DNA of 6,570 nucleotides, taken from Gammaproteobacteria bacterium (lineage in GTDB: Bacteria > Pseudomonadota > Gammaproteobacteria > HK1). The translations under genes were made by a program, and so were the position numbers. How positions within the stretch are numbered: the stretch's first letter is position 1; each line of letters opens with the position of its first letter. This document shows, one piece after another, positions 1-6,066 of the stretch. Below the pieces are notes generated by a model. It was not told where the DNA came from. It was given only the letters and a program-made list of their open reading frames with translations, and searched no databases. The stretch is taken from NCBI GenBank assembly GCA_020444775.1, contig JAGRHX010000019.1:1-6570 (forward strand), read 5' to 3'.

Positions 1-105
1 CATGGCAACGGCCCCGCGGCCGGCCAGGAGCGTGGCGGCGCGCCCGCGGCAGGCGGCGCGCTGGCCGAGGCCCTGGCCCGCGCAGGGCTCGGCAAGCAGT
101 CCTGA
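1..105 (+). CDS. C-terminal end of an unidentified protein (5' end outside window)
   Basis: An open frame enters from the left edge and stops at TGA 103-105, giving 34 residues that begin HGNGPAAGQERGGAPAAGG and end ALAEALARAGLGKQS. The composition is a low-complexity Gly/Ala/Pro/Arg linker followed by a short amphipathic Ala/Leu helix. Such tails are common on nucleic-acid-binding proteins. The end resembles tails I associate with the S1-domain protein Tex, but nothing diagnostic is present, so no function is assigned. The next gene on the same strand starts 32 bases downstream, so the two could be co-transcribed. Third codon positions are mostly G or C, as in the neighbouring genes, which supports real coding. 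Confidence 0.5.
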   Translation, partial: HGNGPAAGQERGGAPAAGGALAEALARAGLGKQS

Positions 106-137
106 TCGACCGTGTCTGGCCGATCGCGTGTGTCTGG

Positions 138-1007
138 ATGATGGCGGCGAGCCGCCTCTCGAAGCGCGGACCGTCCGACAGCGGCCGCGCGCGTGGACCC
201 TGCGGGTCGGCGCCATCTACCAGCCCTTTTCTGATCCACTTCCTGAACCGGTTCCTGCAGCCGGTCCTGGTCCTGTCACTGCTCACGGCCGGCCCGGCAA
301 CGCTGGCGCAGACCGATGCCACGGCGAACGAGCGGCCAGCGTCGGATGACGCGGTCACCGAGCAAGCGCTCGGCGTCGTGCCACCCGAGTCACCCACCGA
401 GCAAGCTCGAATCGAAGATGACGCGACTGCGCCAGACCAGACCAGCGGTCAGACCGCGCAACAGCCACCGGCCCGCTTTGGCGAGCCGGGCGACACGCGG
501 CTGATCCTGCGACCCGGATCGTCCGCCAACCGCTTCGACCTGGGGCGCGAGCCGGAGCTCAGCTGTTTCCGATTCGGCCCGCTACCAGACCACTTCACGG
601 CCATCGGTATCGAGCTGGAGCTCGACGATCGTGGCCTTCAGGCCGACAGCACCTGGACCGGGGCAGCCACCAGCTGGGGCGTGTTCTCCACACCTCAGCC
701 CGCTGGCCAGCGAGCATCGGGGGAGCGCCGTCTGCGCGAACTGGGCCTTACGGATTTCAGCTGGTTGGACAAGCCGCCCTACGCCGGACGGTTCTCGGCG
801 GGCGTGTTCCGCTCCCGGGACAACGCCTTGCGACGCCAGACCGAGCTGCAAAGAAGCGGTTTGCGCTTCGTGCTGGTGCCACGTGGCGAGGACCTGCGTC
901 ACTGGGTACAGGTGATGGCACCAACCTATAACGGCGAGTCCGTGCTGCGGGGCATCGCGCGACGCCACGAGGTCCCGTTGGAGCGCTGCCCTGCCGCACA
1001 ACGTTGA
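138..1007 (+). CDS. Exported SPOR-like domain protein
   Basis: This 289-residue protein has a long basic N-region and a hydrophobic segment at about residues 31-54 (QPVLVLSLLTAGPATLA), ending in an AxA-type signal peptidase site near residue 57. An acidic, Gln/Thr/Pro-rich, probably disordered linker runs to about residue 115. The C-terminal half starts around CFRFGPLPD. It carries the pattern of divergent SPOR domains: a CxRxGP strand, a region with WGVFS, a basic helix ERRLRELG, then SAGVFRSRDNALRRQTELQRSGL and a final strand-like HWVQVMAP. SPOR domains bind denuded peptidoglycan at division sites, and one or two degenerate copies are usual in this type of protein. A periplasmic envelope role is inferred. 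The start is uncertain: ATG 138 and ATG 141 are adjacent, neither has a strong ribosome site, and the n-region is unusually long for a signal peptide. Confidence 0.72.
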   Translation: MMAASRLSKRGPSDSGRARGPCGSAPSTSPFLIHFLNRFLQPVLVLSLLTAGPATLAQTDATANERPASDDAVTEQALGVVPPESPTEQARIEDDATAPDQTSGQTAQQPPARFGEPGDTRLILRPGSSANRFDLGREPELSCFRFGPLPDHFTAIGIELELDDRGLQADSTWTGAATSWGVFSTPQPAGQRASGERRLRELGLTDFSWLDKPPYAGRFSAGVFRSRDNALRRQTELQRSGLRFVLVPRGEDLRHWVQVMAPTYNGESVLRGIARRHEVPLERCPAAQR

Positions 1008-1059
1008 CGCCTGAACGCTGAGCCGCGGAGTCGACACCGCGAAGCGCTGGACGCGCGGT

Positions 1060-2304
1060 TCACAGCACCAGGTCCGAGAGCAACAGCGCCAGGCAGCTCA
1101 GCAAGCCGGCCCCCGGAACCCAGATCGGCGCCCTGAACACGCCGTCCGGCCTGTCACAAGCGGCCAGCTTCAAGCGCAACAAGCTGAGGTTGACCAGACA
1201 GAACACCAGCAGGATGACCCGCGAGGTCATCTCGGCCAGGGTCTGTAATGGCAGCAGCAGGGCGCAGACCAGCACCAGCATGACCACCGTGACGGTGGCG
1301 ACCAGCGGCGTGCGGGTGCGCGGTTCCACCCGGGCGAACAATGCCGGCAGGTTACCCTGACGCGCCAGGCCGTAGATGACACGGGCCGCCATCACCATCT
1401 GCACGATGACGCCGTTGACGGTCGCCAGGATCGCAACCACGGCGATGCTGTCCGCCGGCCAGCCGGTGGTCCGCTCGAAAACCAGCCCCAACGGCGCACG
1501 CGAGGCACCGAGCTCGTCCAGCGGACCGGAGAATACCGCGACGTAGGTCACCAGCATGTAGATCACGGTGCTGATCGCCAGGGTCAGGAAGATGGCCCTA
1601 GGCATGTTGCGGGCCGGGGCATGCGTCTCCTCGGCCAGGTTGACCAGGTCCTCGAAGCCGATGAAGGCAAAGAACGCGAGCAGCCCCGCCCCCATCACCG
1701 CGAACAGCGCGCCGCGGTCATCGGCGGCCGGCAGCACCTGCGCCGCATGCTCGAACATCTCCGGCCGGGCACCGATGCCGGCGACGATGATGACCAGCAG
1801 ACCGCCGATCTCCAGCAACGTGAGCAGCGCCGCCACGGTCACCGATTCGAGCACACCCCAGGCGGCAATCAAGCCCATCAGCAGCACCACACCGGCGACC
1901 AGCAGCGGCTCCGGCAGGGCGAGGAACTCCATCAGATAGCCGGCGCAGCCGATGCTGATCGCCGCCGAGGAGACGAGCGCCGCCGCAATGACCAGCAAGC
2001 CGGTCAGCAGTGCCAGTCGGGGTGAGCGCAGGCCTTGCGCCACGTAGGCCGCCTCGCCGGCACTGACCGGGAAACGGCCGGCAAGCTCGGCGAAGGTGCA
2101 GGCACTGAAGCTCATCACCACCGCCGCCAACACGAAGGCGAGCGGTGCGTGCACCCCGGCCCGCCCGGCGGTGGCGCCGATCAACACGTAGATCCCCGCG
2201 CCGATCGTCACCCCCAGCCCGTACAGCACCAACAGCGGTAACGACAAGGCCCGCTTGAGGGTGGCGGGCGCATCGGCATCCTCGGGTTGGCGAGTGATGG
2301 TCAT
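1060..2304 (-). CDS. APC-superfamily amino acid permease
   Basis: This 414-residue inner-membrane transporter belongs to the amino acid-polyamine-organocation superfamily. The first transmembrane helix carries the unwound substrate-site motif GVTIGAGIYVLIG (residues 31-43), followed by FAELAGRFP (71-79). Helix 6 carries FFAFIGFEDLVNLAEE (211-226), then NMPRAI, which is typical of the cationic/neutral amino acid permease branch. I count about eleven hydrophobic segments, and the protein ends directly after the last one (CLALLLSDLVL), so the twelfth helix of classic members seems absent. Substrate cannot be read from sequence. I chose ATG 2304 because GAGGT lies 8 bases upstream. An upstream in-frame ATG at 2355 would add 17 polar residues and lacks such a site. 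The gene converges on the SPOR gene and diverges from the cytochrome operon. No link to phenylacetate uptake is shown. Confidence 0.9.
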   Translation of the reverse strand: MTITRQPEDADAPATLKRALSLPLLVLYGLGVTIGAGIYVLIGATAGRAGVHAPLAFVLAAVVMSFSACTFAELAGRFPVSAGEAAYVAQGLRSPRLALLTGLLVIAAALVSSAAISIGCAGYLMEFLALPEPLLVAGVVLLMGLIAAWGVLESVTVAALLTLLEIGGLLVIIVAGIGARPEMFEHAAQVLPAADDRGALFAVMGAGLLAFFAFIGFEDLVNLAEETHAPARNMPRAIFLTLAISTVIYMLVTYVAVFSGPLDELGASRAPLGLVFERTTGWPADSIAVVAILATVNGVIVQMVMAARVIYGLARQGNLPALFARVEPRTRTPLVATVTVVMLVLVCALLLPLQTLAEMTSRVILLVFCLVNLSLLRLKLAACDRPDGVFRAPIWVPGAGLLSCLALLLSDLVL

Positions 2305-2386
2305 GGTCGTGACCTCGAAGTCCCGCCCAGCGCGGCTCGGGCCCGGACACGCCATGGACTGGGGGAGTCATAGGTGGAGATACCGA

Positions 2387-2402
2387 ATTGACCGGTGTCA
2401 AT
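2387..2402. promoter_or_regulatory. Candidate operator: perfect inverted repeat ATTGAC-N4-GTCAAT
   Basis: The sequence ATTGACCGGTGTCAAT has two perfect 6-base arms around 4 bases. It sits between the divergent permease and cytochrome genes, 82 bases from the permease ATG and 183 from the cytochrome ATG. On the minus strand it contains TTGACA (2401-2396), an exact -35 consensus. No good -10 hexamer lies 16-18 bases further on, since the nearest TATGAC is 23 bases away. A dimeric regulator site covering a promoter of the permease is a reasonable inference. The regulator is unknown. Confidence 0.4.
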
Positions 2403-2423
2403 GAGTCGGGTCGGGTGCACTCG

Positions 2424-2429
2424 TTTAAT
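2424..2429 (+). promoter_or_regulatory. Possible -10 element (TTTAAT) for the cytochrome operon
   Basis: TTTAAT matches the TATAAT consensus at five of six positions and is the most AT-rich spot in the divergent intergenic region. No convincing -35 hexamer lies 16-18 bases upstream; ATGAGT is at 17. Use of this site would give a leader of about 150 bases before the cytochrome start at 2586. The rest of that leader has only weak short hairpins and no open frame with gene-like codon use. The call is weak. Confidence 0.2.
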
Positions 2430-2585
2430 CAAAGGTCGTCGAAACGCTATTGGCCGTCGTGGCGCGTCTGGTGGATCATGGATCCGGACCGATGGGGTCG
2501 GGAACGATGGTGATCGGCCGAAGGAAGTCGCGGGCCGGGACGATGATCTTGCGATGAACGAACCAGCCGGACGGGATACCAGAGC

Positions 2586-3107
2586 ATGAAGTCAAAGCCC
2601 CCTTATCAGCAACGACGAGCGCGACCTGCCCACAGCCGTGTCTGGCTGGCGCCATGCATCGCGGCAACGCTACTGTGGGCAACGGTTGCCCGCACGGCGT
2701 CCGAGCCTGGCGCCATACGGGTCGAGCCGGAGCGGCACGGCCCCGCCATCCACCAGGTCGGCTCGGGCGAGGGCGTGAACGCCAGTGGGACCTCGAACGG
2801 GACCATGAGCGGGCCCCCTGGTGGCCTGAGGCCGGGCGCGCGCAAGCCTGGCTCCGACAACGAGCGACCGGCCGACGCCGTGGACGATGCTTCGCGCGGT
2901 CGCATGCTGTACGAGAACCACTGCACCGCCTGTCATACCAGCCTTGCGCATGTGCGCGAGAACCACAAGGCGGATAGCCTGGATGACCTGCGCGGCTGGG
3001 TGGCCCGCTGGCAGACCCAGCTCGACCTGCCCTGGACGGTCGAGGAGCAGACCGACGTCGTGAACTATCTGAACAGAAGGTTCTATCATTTTGAACAGCC
3101 TCGATAG
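2586..3107 (+). CDS. Exported monohaem cytochrome c lacking a C-terminal Met ligand
   Basis: This 173-residue protein begins with a Sec-type signal peptide: a basic n-region, hydrophobic VWLAPCIAATLLWATVA (residues 19-35), and probable cleavage near ARTA-SEP. Residues 42-100 form a Gly/Ser/Pro/Asn-rich linker. A compact haem domain follows, RGRMLYENHCTACHTS, with the haem-binding CTACH at 113-117. Next come a helical region with W138, W142 and W150, and the closing helix DVVNYLNRRFYHF typical of class I cytochromes c. There is no methionine after the haem motif, so the sixth ligand is probably histidine (H122, H127 or H168 are candidates) or the iron is five-coordinate. It would sit in the periplasm, free or loosely attached. 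ATG 2586 is preceded by only a weak AGAG. The next gene overlaps the last 17 bases, so the two are probably one operon. Confidence 0.85.
   Translation: MKSKPPYQQRRARPAHSRVWLAPCIAATLLWATVARTASEPGAIRVEPERHGPAIHQVGSGEGVNASGTSNGTMSGPPGGLRPGARKPGSDNERPADAVDDASRGRMLYENHCTACHTSLAHVRENHKADSLDDLRGWVARWQTQLDLPWTVEEQTDVVNYLNRRFYHFEQPR
3075..3080 (+). promoter_or_regulatory. Ribosome binding site AGAAGG for a TTG start
   Basis: AGAAGG ends 10 bases before TTG 3091, inside the last codons of the upstream cytochrome gene. It decides the start of the next gene. No ATG occurs in that frame before residue 64, and starting there would remove the signal peptide that a CxxCH protein needs. GTG 3121 is the main alternative start, but I see no equally good site before it. 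Confidence 0.5.
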
Positions 3108-4386
3108 CACGCTCACGGCCGTGCCCGGCGCACGTGTCGGGACACGGCGTCCGTTCCTGCATCGCTGGTCCGCCCGCCTGGGCGCCGGTCTGCTGTGTCT
3201 GCAACTGACGGCACCACTGCCGGCCCAGCAGGCGAGCACTGGCGGCACTGGCAGCGGGGGCTCGGAGCTGCGTCAGGCGATGATCAGGATCGTCACAGAC
3301 CTGCGCGAGGTGCTGGACCTGACCGCCGATGGGTTGCCGCAGAGCGCCGATCGGCAGCAGGCGCTACGCGCCGCGATCGTGCGCCTGGACGATCAGGCGA
3401 CCGTGCTCGAAGAGCACGTGGGCAGTGACGATGCCGCGTTGATGGCGAGCGCGCTGGCCCAGTCCAGCAAGCTGCTGCGATACACGATGAGTCATCAGGA
3501 CACACTGAATTTCGAGCGCACCTTGAGCCGCACCATCGAGACCTGCAGCGCCTGTCACAGCCGCAAGCAGCCGCAGGTGCATGCCTCGATGAGACGTGTC
3601 ATCGCCGGCGCCGAGGAACCCGGCGCACGTGGCGTCTGGGACGAGCGTCAGGACCTGCGCATCCTGCGCGAGGTGCGTCTGATGGTCGCGACCCGTGAGG
3701 CTCAGCCCGCGGTGGAGCGACTCGAGGTCATGCTGCTCTCCGAGGCGCCCGGTCTGGACGAGGAGCAGCGCCGGCAGCGCCTGAACGGCGAGCTGTATCT
3801 GGAGGCGCTGAAGCTGCACGCCGCCGTAACCCTGTTGAATCTGGATCAGCCGGTGCGCCTGCAGGCCGCGCTCGAACGCATCCAGCAGCGTTTCGAGCCG
3901 CAATCACCTCGTCATCGACTGCTCGGCGCCTGGATCGCCGACCTCGAGGACTATCTGCAGTCGCCGACCCGACTGCTGCAGCGTGACACCGCCCAGGCCG
4001 GTCTGCATCTGACCGCCGCGCAGGATCTCGTGGATCGCGCCGCGGCGGCGCCGGATGGGGAGCCGGAGCAATCTCGGATCAAGTACCTGCTCGCGACTCG
4101 TCATGCCCAGATCGTCCACGACGACCCGTCCATCACGCGCGGCAGCTTCGCCCGGGCCAGCTACCTGTTGGGTCTGCTCGAGCATCGTCTGAATCCGTCG
4201 AGCTGGTTGCCCCTGCGCGAGCTCTATCTGGAGCAGGCGATTCTGGAAGCGCCGCACAGTGAGCTCGCCGAGGACGCATTCGCGCTGCTGCAGCGCAGTC
4301 TGGAGGGCGCCTTCGACGGCAACGAGCGAGCACCGGAGGTCGAGGAGCACCTGGAACGACTGGAGAAGCTCGCTCGTCGTCCCTGA
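3091..4386 (+). CDS. Exported cytochrome c'/c556-like protein with long helical C-terminal region
   Basis: This 431-residue protein probably starts at TTG. Its signal peptide has basic residues to R29, hydrophobic LGAGLLCLQLTAPLPA (30-45) and cleavage near PAQQA. Residues 59-160 look like a four-helix cytochrome c'/c556 domain: RQAMIRIVTDLREVLDL with an Arg-x2-Met start to helix 1 (R61, M64), a predicted middle pair of helices, and the haem motif CSACH at 152-156 near the end of helix 4, where this family carries it. M64 could be the sixth iron ligand, as in c556. Residues 185-431 are predicted almost wholly helical, rich in Leu, Glu, Arg and Gln. They have a repeat-like feel (LEALKLHAA, ASYLLGLLEHRL, ELYLEQAILEAPHSELAEDAF), perhaps TPR-like, but no named family is recognised. 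Likely role is a periplasmic redox or scaffold partner of the small cytochrome encoded just upstream (inference). Confidence 0.75.
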   Translation: MNSLDSTLTAVPGARVGTRRPFLHRWSARLGAGLLCLQLTAPLPAQQASTGGTGSGGSELRQAMIRIVTDLREVLDLTADGLPQSADRQQALRAAIVRLDDQATVLEEHVGSDDAALMASALAQSSKLLRYTMSHQDTLNFERTLSRTIETCSACHSRKQPQVHASMRRVIAGAEEPGARGVWDERQDLRILREVRLMVATREAQPAVERLEVMLLSEAPGLDEEQRRQRLNGELYLEALKLHAAVTLLNLDQPVRLQAALERIQQRFEPQSPRHRLLGAWIADLEDYLQSPTRLLQRDTAQAGLHLTAAQDLVDRAAAAPDGEPEQSRIKYLLATRHAQIVHDDPSITRGSFARASYLLGLLEHRLNPSSWLPLRELYLEQAILEAPHSELAEDAFALLQRSLEGAFDGNERAPEVEEHLERLEKLARRP

Positions 4387-4430
4387 ACCGGCGGACGCGT
4401 CGGGTCGATTGAACGGCACCAGATCAGACA

Positions 4431-4472
4431 CTGGCATGGCGAACCGGGGCGGCCAGGGATTTTTTGTATCAT
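4431..4472 (+). promoter_or_regulatory. AT-rich patch: weak terminator or promoter between cytochrome operon and paaG
   Basis: The 241-base gap between the cytochrome operon and paaG has one low-GC patch. CTGGC (4431-4435) and GCCAG (4452-4456) can form a 5-bp stem with a 16-base loop, followed after GGGA by six T residues (4460-4465). That layout resembles a poor intrinsic terminator. The same patch continues into TATCAT (4467-4472), a fair -10 hexamer, but no -35 lies at the right distance. It could end the upstream operon, start the paa operon, or both. The rest of the gap (4473-4610) is GC-rich and has two ACCGGT sites (4498 and 4524) but no supported gene. Confidence 0.25.
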
Positions 4473-4627
4473 CGGCCATGTCCTTGCCGGGGCTACCACC
4501 GGTCAGGCACCGGATGCGCCGGGACCGGTACGAAGACAACAGCACGGGACCACTGCCATCCGCGGGCGGATGCGGTGGACGCACACTCGGGTCGCTGCCG
4601 GCATGCAGCGCGTGACGGAGACCGACA

Positions 4628-5446
4628 ATGCGCTTCCAGACCATCGACTTCACGATAGAGCAATCGGTCGCCACCCTCTGTCTGAACCGGCCCGAGGCCC
4701 TCAACAGCTTCACGGCGACCATGCACGCCGAGGTGCGCGAGGCCCTACAGCGGCTGCGCGAGGCGGTCGGCGACGGCCGCTCGACGCCAGCCATCCGCTG
4801 TCTGTTGCTGACCGGTCGGGGACGTGGCTTCTGTGCCGGTCAGGACCTCAAGGATCCGGCGGTCGCGCCCGCGGCGGATGGCACGATGCCCGACATCGCC
4901 GACACCATCGAGCAGAACTACAATCCATTGATCCGCGCGCTCATGGAGCTGCCGGTGCCTGTGATCTGCGCGGTCAACGGCGTCGCCGCTGGCGCCGGGG
5001 TGAGCATCGCGCTGGCCTGCGATCTGGTGCTCGCGGCGCGCTCGGCCAGCTTCATCCAGGCCTTCTGTCACATCGGCCTGCTGCCGGACTCCGGGGGCAC
5101 CTGGAACCTGCCACGCGCGGTCGGGATGGCGCGTGCCAAGGGGCTGGCGATGCTCGGTGAGAAGCTGTCCGCGGAGCAGGCCGAGCAATGGGGTCTGATC
5201 TGGCGCTGCGTGGACGACGACGCGCTGATGACCGAGGCCGAGCGGCTTGCCCGGCACCTCGCCAGCCAACCGACCCTGGCGCTGGCCCGGATCAAGCAGG
5301 CCTTGAATCAGTCCATGCACAATGACCTGCACAGCCAGCTCGCGCTGGAGAGGGACTACATGAGTGAGCTGAGCCGCAGCCATGACTACCGTGAAGGCGT
5401 CGAGGCCTTCACGGCGAAACGCAAACCCGTCTTCAAGGGCTGCTGA
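4628..5446 (+). CDS. paaG: 2-(1,2-epoxy-1,2-dihydrophenyl)acetyl-CoA isomerase PaaG
   Basis: This is a 272-residue crotonase-fold enzyme. In aerobic phenylacetate degradation PaaG isomerises ring-1,2-epoxyphenylacetyl-CoA to the seven-membered oxepin-CoA. It also shifts double bonds in later intermediates. Visible motifs are the CoA-binding oxyanion segment GRGFCAGQDL (65-74), the second oxyanion segment CAVNGVAAGAGVS (114-126), and PDSGGTW (153-159), whose Asp154 fits the catalytic acid of isomerase-type crotonases. It also has LSAEQAEQWGLIWRCVDD (180-197) and the tail DYREGVEAFTAKRKPVF, both characteristic of PaaG. It is about ten residues longer than the E. coli protein, mainly through an insertion near residues 46-54. 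ATG 4628 has GGAG 7 bases upstream, and an in-frame TGA at 4613 excludes an earlier start. It is the first visible gene of the paa cluster; paaI follows after 110 bases. Confidence 0.93.
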   Translation: MRFQTIDFTIEQSVATLCLNRPEALNSFTATMHAEVREALQRLREAVGDGRSTPAIRCLLLTGRGRGFCAGQDLKDPAVAPAADGTMPDIADTIEQNYNPLIRALMELPVPVICAVNGVAAGAGVSIALACDLVLAARSASFIQAFCHIGLLPDSGGTWNLPRAVGMARAKGLAMLGEKLSAEQAEQWGLIWRCVDDDALMTEAERLARHLASQPTLALARIKQALNQSMHNDLHSQLALERDYMSELSRSHDYREGVEAFTAKRKPVFKGC

Positions 5447-5480
5447 ATCGGAATGCCTACTGAAGCCCGGATGCGACGCA

Positions 5481-5513
5481 GCTCCGCGAGCAGGCGCCCG
5501 ACGCGCGGCGAGC
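5481..5513 (+). other. Possible hairpin in the paaG-paaI spacer
   Basis: GCTCCGCG (5481-5488) can pair with CGCGGCGAGC (5504-5513), leaving a two-base bulge and a 15-base loop. It lies midway in the 110-base paaG-paaI gap and has no T run after it, so it is not an intrinsic terminator. It might stabilise the mRNA end of paaG. In DNA this GC-rich such imperfect stems also arise by chance. Confidence 0.2.
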
Positions 5514-5556
5514 AGTGGCTGGACACCACGGACCAATACCCCACCGGCCAATCACC

Positions 5557-6066
5557 ATGTCGGACCATTCACCACTGACATCTCCCGCACTTCGACCCGG
5601 CGGCAGCGAGGCCGAGCGGCTGGCGGTCCGCTGCGCGCAAACGATGCTGGGGTCGGACCGCGCGACACGTGATCTGGGCATGCAGCTGGTCGAGGTGGGA
5701 CCAGGGCGCGCCCGGCTCAACATGCGCATTCGCGACGATATGGTGAACGGGCATGACGTGGCGCACGGTGGCTTCATCTTCACCCTCGCCGATTCCGCCT
5801 TCGCCTTTGCCTGCAACACCTATGACGTGGTCACGGTCGCCCAGGGTGCCTCCATCGAGTTCGTCCGCTCGGCCCGGCGCGGCAACCTCCTGCAGGCCGA
5901 GGCCATCGAGCGCAGCCGCGGGCGCAACACCGGGGTCTATGATGTGACGGTGACCGACGAGGACGATCGCATCATCGCCTGCTTTCGTGGCAAATCCTTC
6001 AGCCTGGGCCGGCCAATCCTGGGGTCGGAACCAGCCCCGGGCACACCGGCGGTCGATCGCACATGA
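5557..6066 (+). CDS. paaI: Hydroxyphenylacetyl-CoA thioesterase PaaI
   Basis: This 169-residue hotdog-fold thioesterase hydrolyses dead-end or ring-hydroxylated phenylacetyl-CoA esters, releasing CoA and protecting the cell when the pathway stalls. The active-site stretch is [25 protein letters not shown], starting at V63. It contains the HGG loop (H70) and D79, which matches the catalytic aspartate of PaaI in the helix SLADTAFAYACN of E. coli. Later come the family blocks [19 protein letters not shown] and FRGKSFSLG. The protein has about 20 extra N-terminal residues and about 15 extra at the C-terminus ([14 protein letters not shown]) compared with the 140-residue E. coli enzyme. ATG 5557 was preferred. 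GTG 5515 is in frame but would add 14 residues with no family match. Neither has a good ribosome site. The TGA stop overlaps the paaA ATG (ATGA), so the two are probably translationally coupled. Confidence 0.92.
   Translation: MSDHSPLTSPALRPGGSEAERLAVRCAQTMLGSDRATRDLGMQLVEVGPGRARLNMRIRDDMVNGHDVAHGGFIFTLADSAFAFACNTYDVVTVAQGASIEFVRSARRGNLLQAEAIERSRGRNTGVYDVTVTDEDDRIIACFRGKSFSLGRPILGSEPAPGTPAVDRT

Noticed and set aside
1008..1059. Possible terminator between the convergent SPOR and permease genes
   Set aside because: Only a 5-bp stem (CGCGG/CCGCG with an 8-base loop) is visible and no T run follows on either strand.
1718..2401. Second minus-strand frame overlapping the permease N-terminal half
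   Set aside because: It is Arg/Gly/Ala-rich translation in the wrong frame of a clear permease gene. No frameshift is implied because the permease frame is intact.
2395..2589. Small plus-strand open frame ending in an ATGA overlap with the cytochrome start
   Set aside because: It starts at GTG without a ribosome site, its third positions are only about half G/C while real genes here are much higher, and the product has no recognisable feature. The ATGA overlap is probably chance.
4259..4615. Plus-strand open frame across the cytochrome-paaG gap
   Set aside because: It begins inside the cytochrome c'-like gene in another frame. Its extension into the gap has no conserved motif and no ribosome site.
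3904..4794. Long minus-strand open frame (296 codons) antisense to the cytochrome c'-like gene and the start of paaG
   Set aside because: It runs opposite two well-supported genes, has no ribosome site or recognisable domain, and is explained by high GC suppressing stop codons.
4745..5551. Minus-strand open frame (268 codons) antisense to paaG
   Set aside because: It is a shadow of the strongly recognised paaG, with His/Gln/Arg-rich low-information sequence and no motif.
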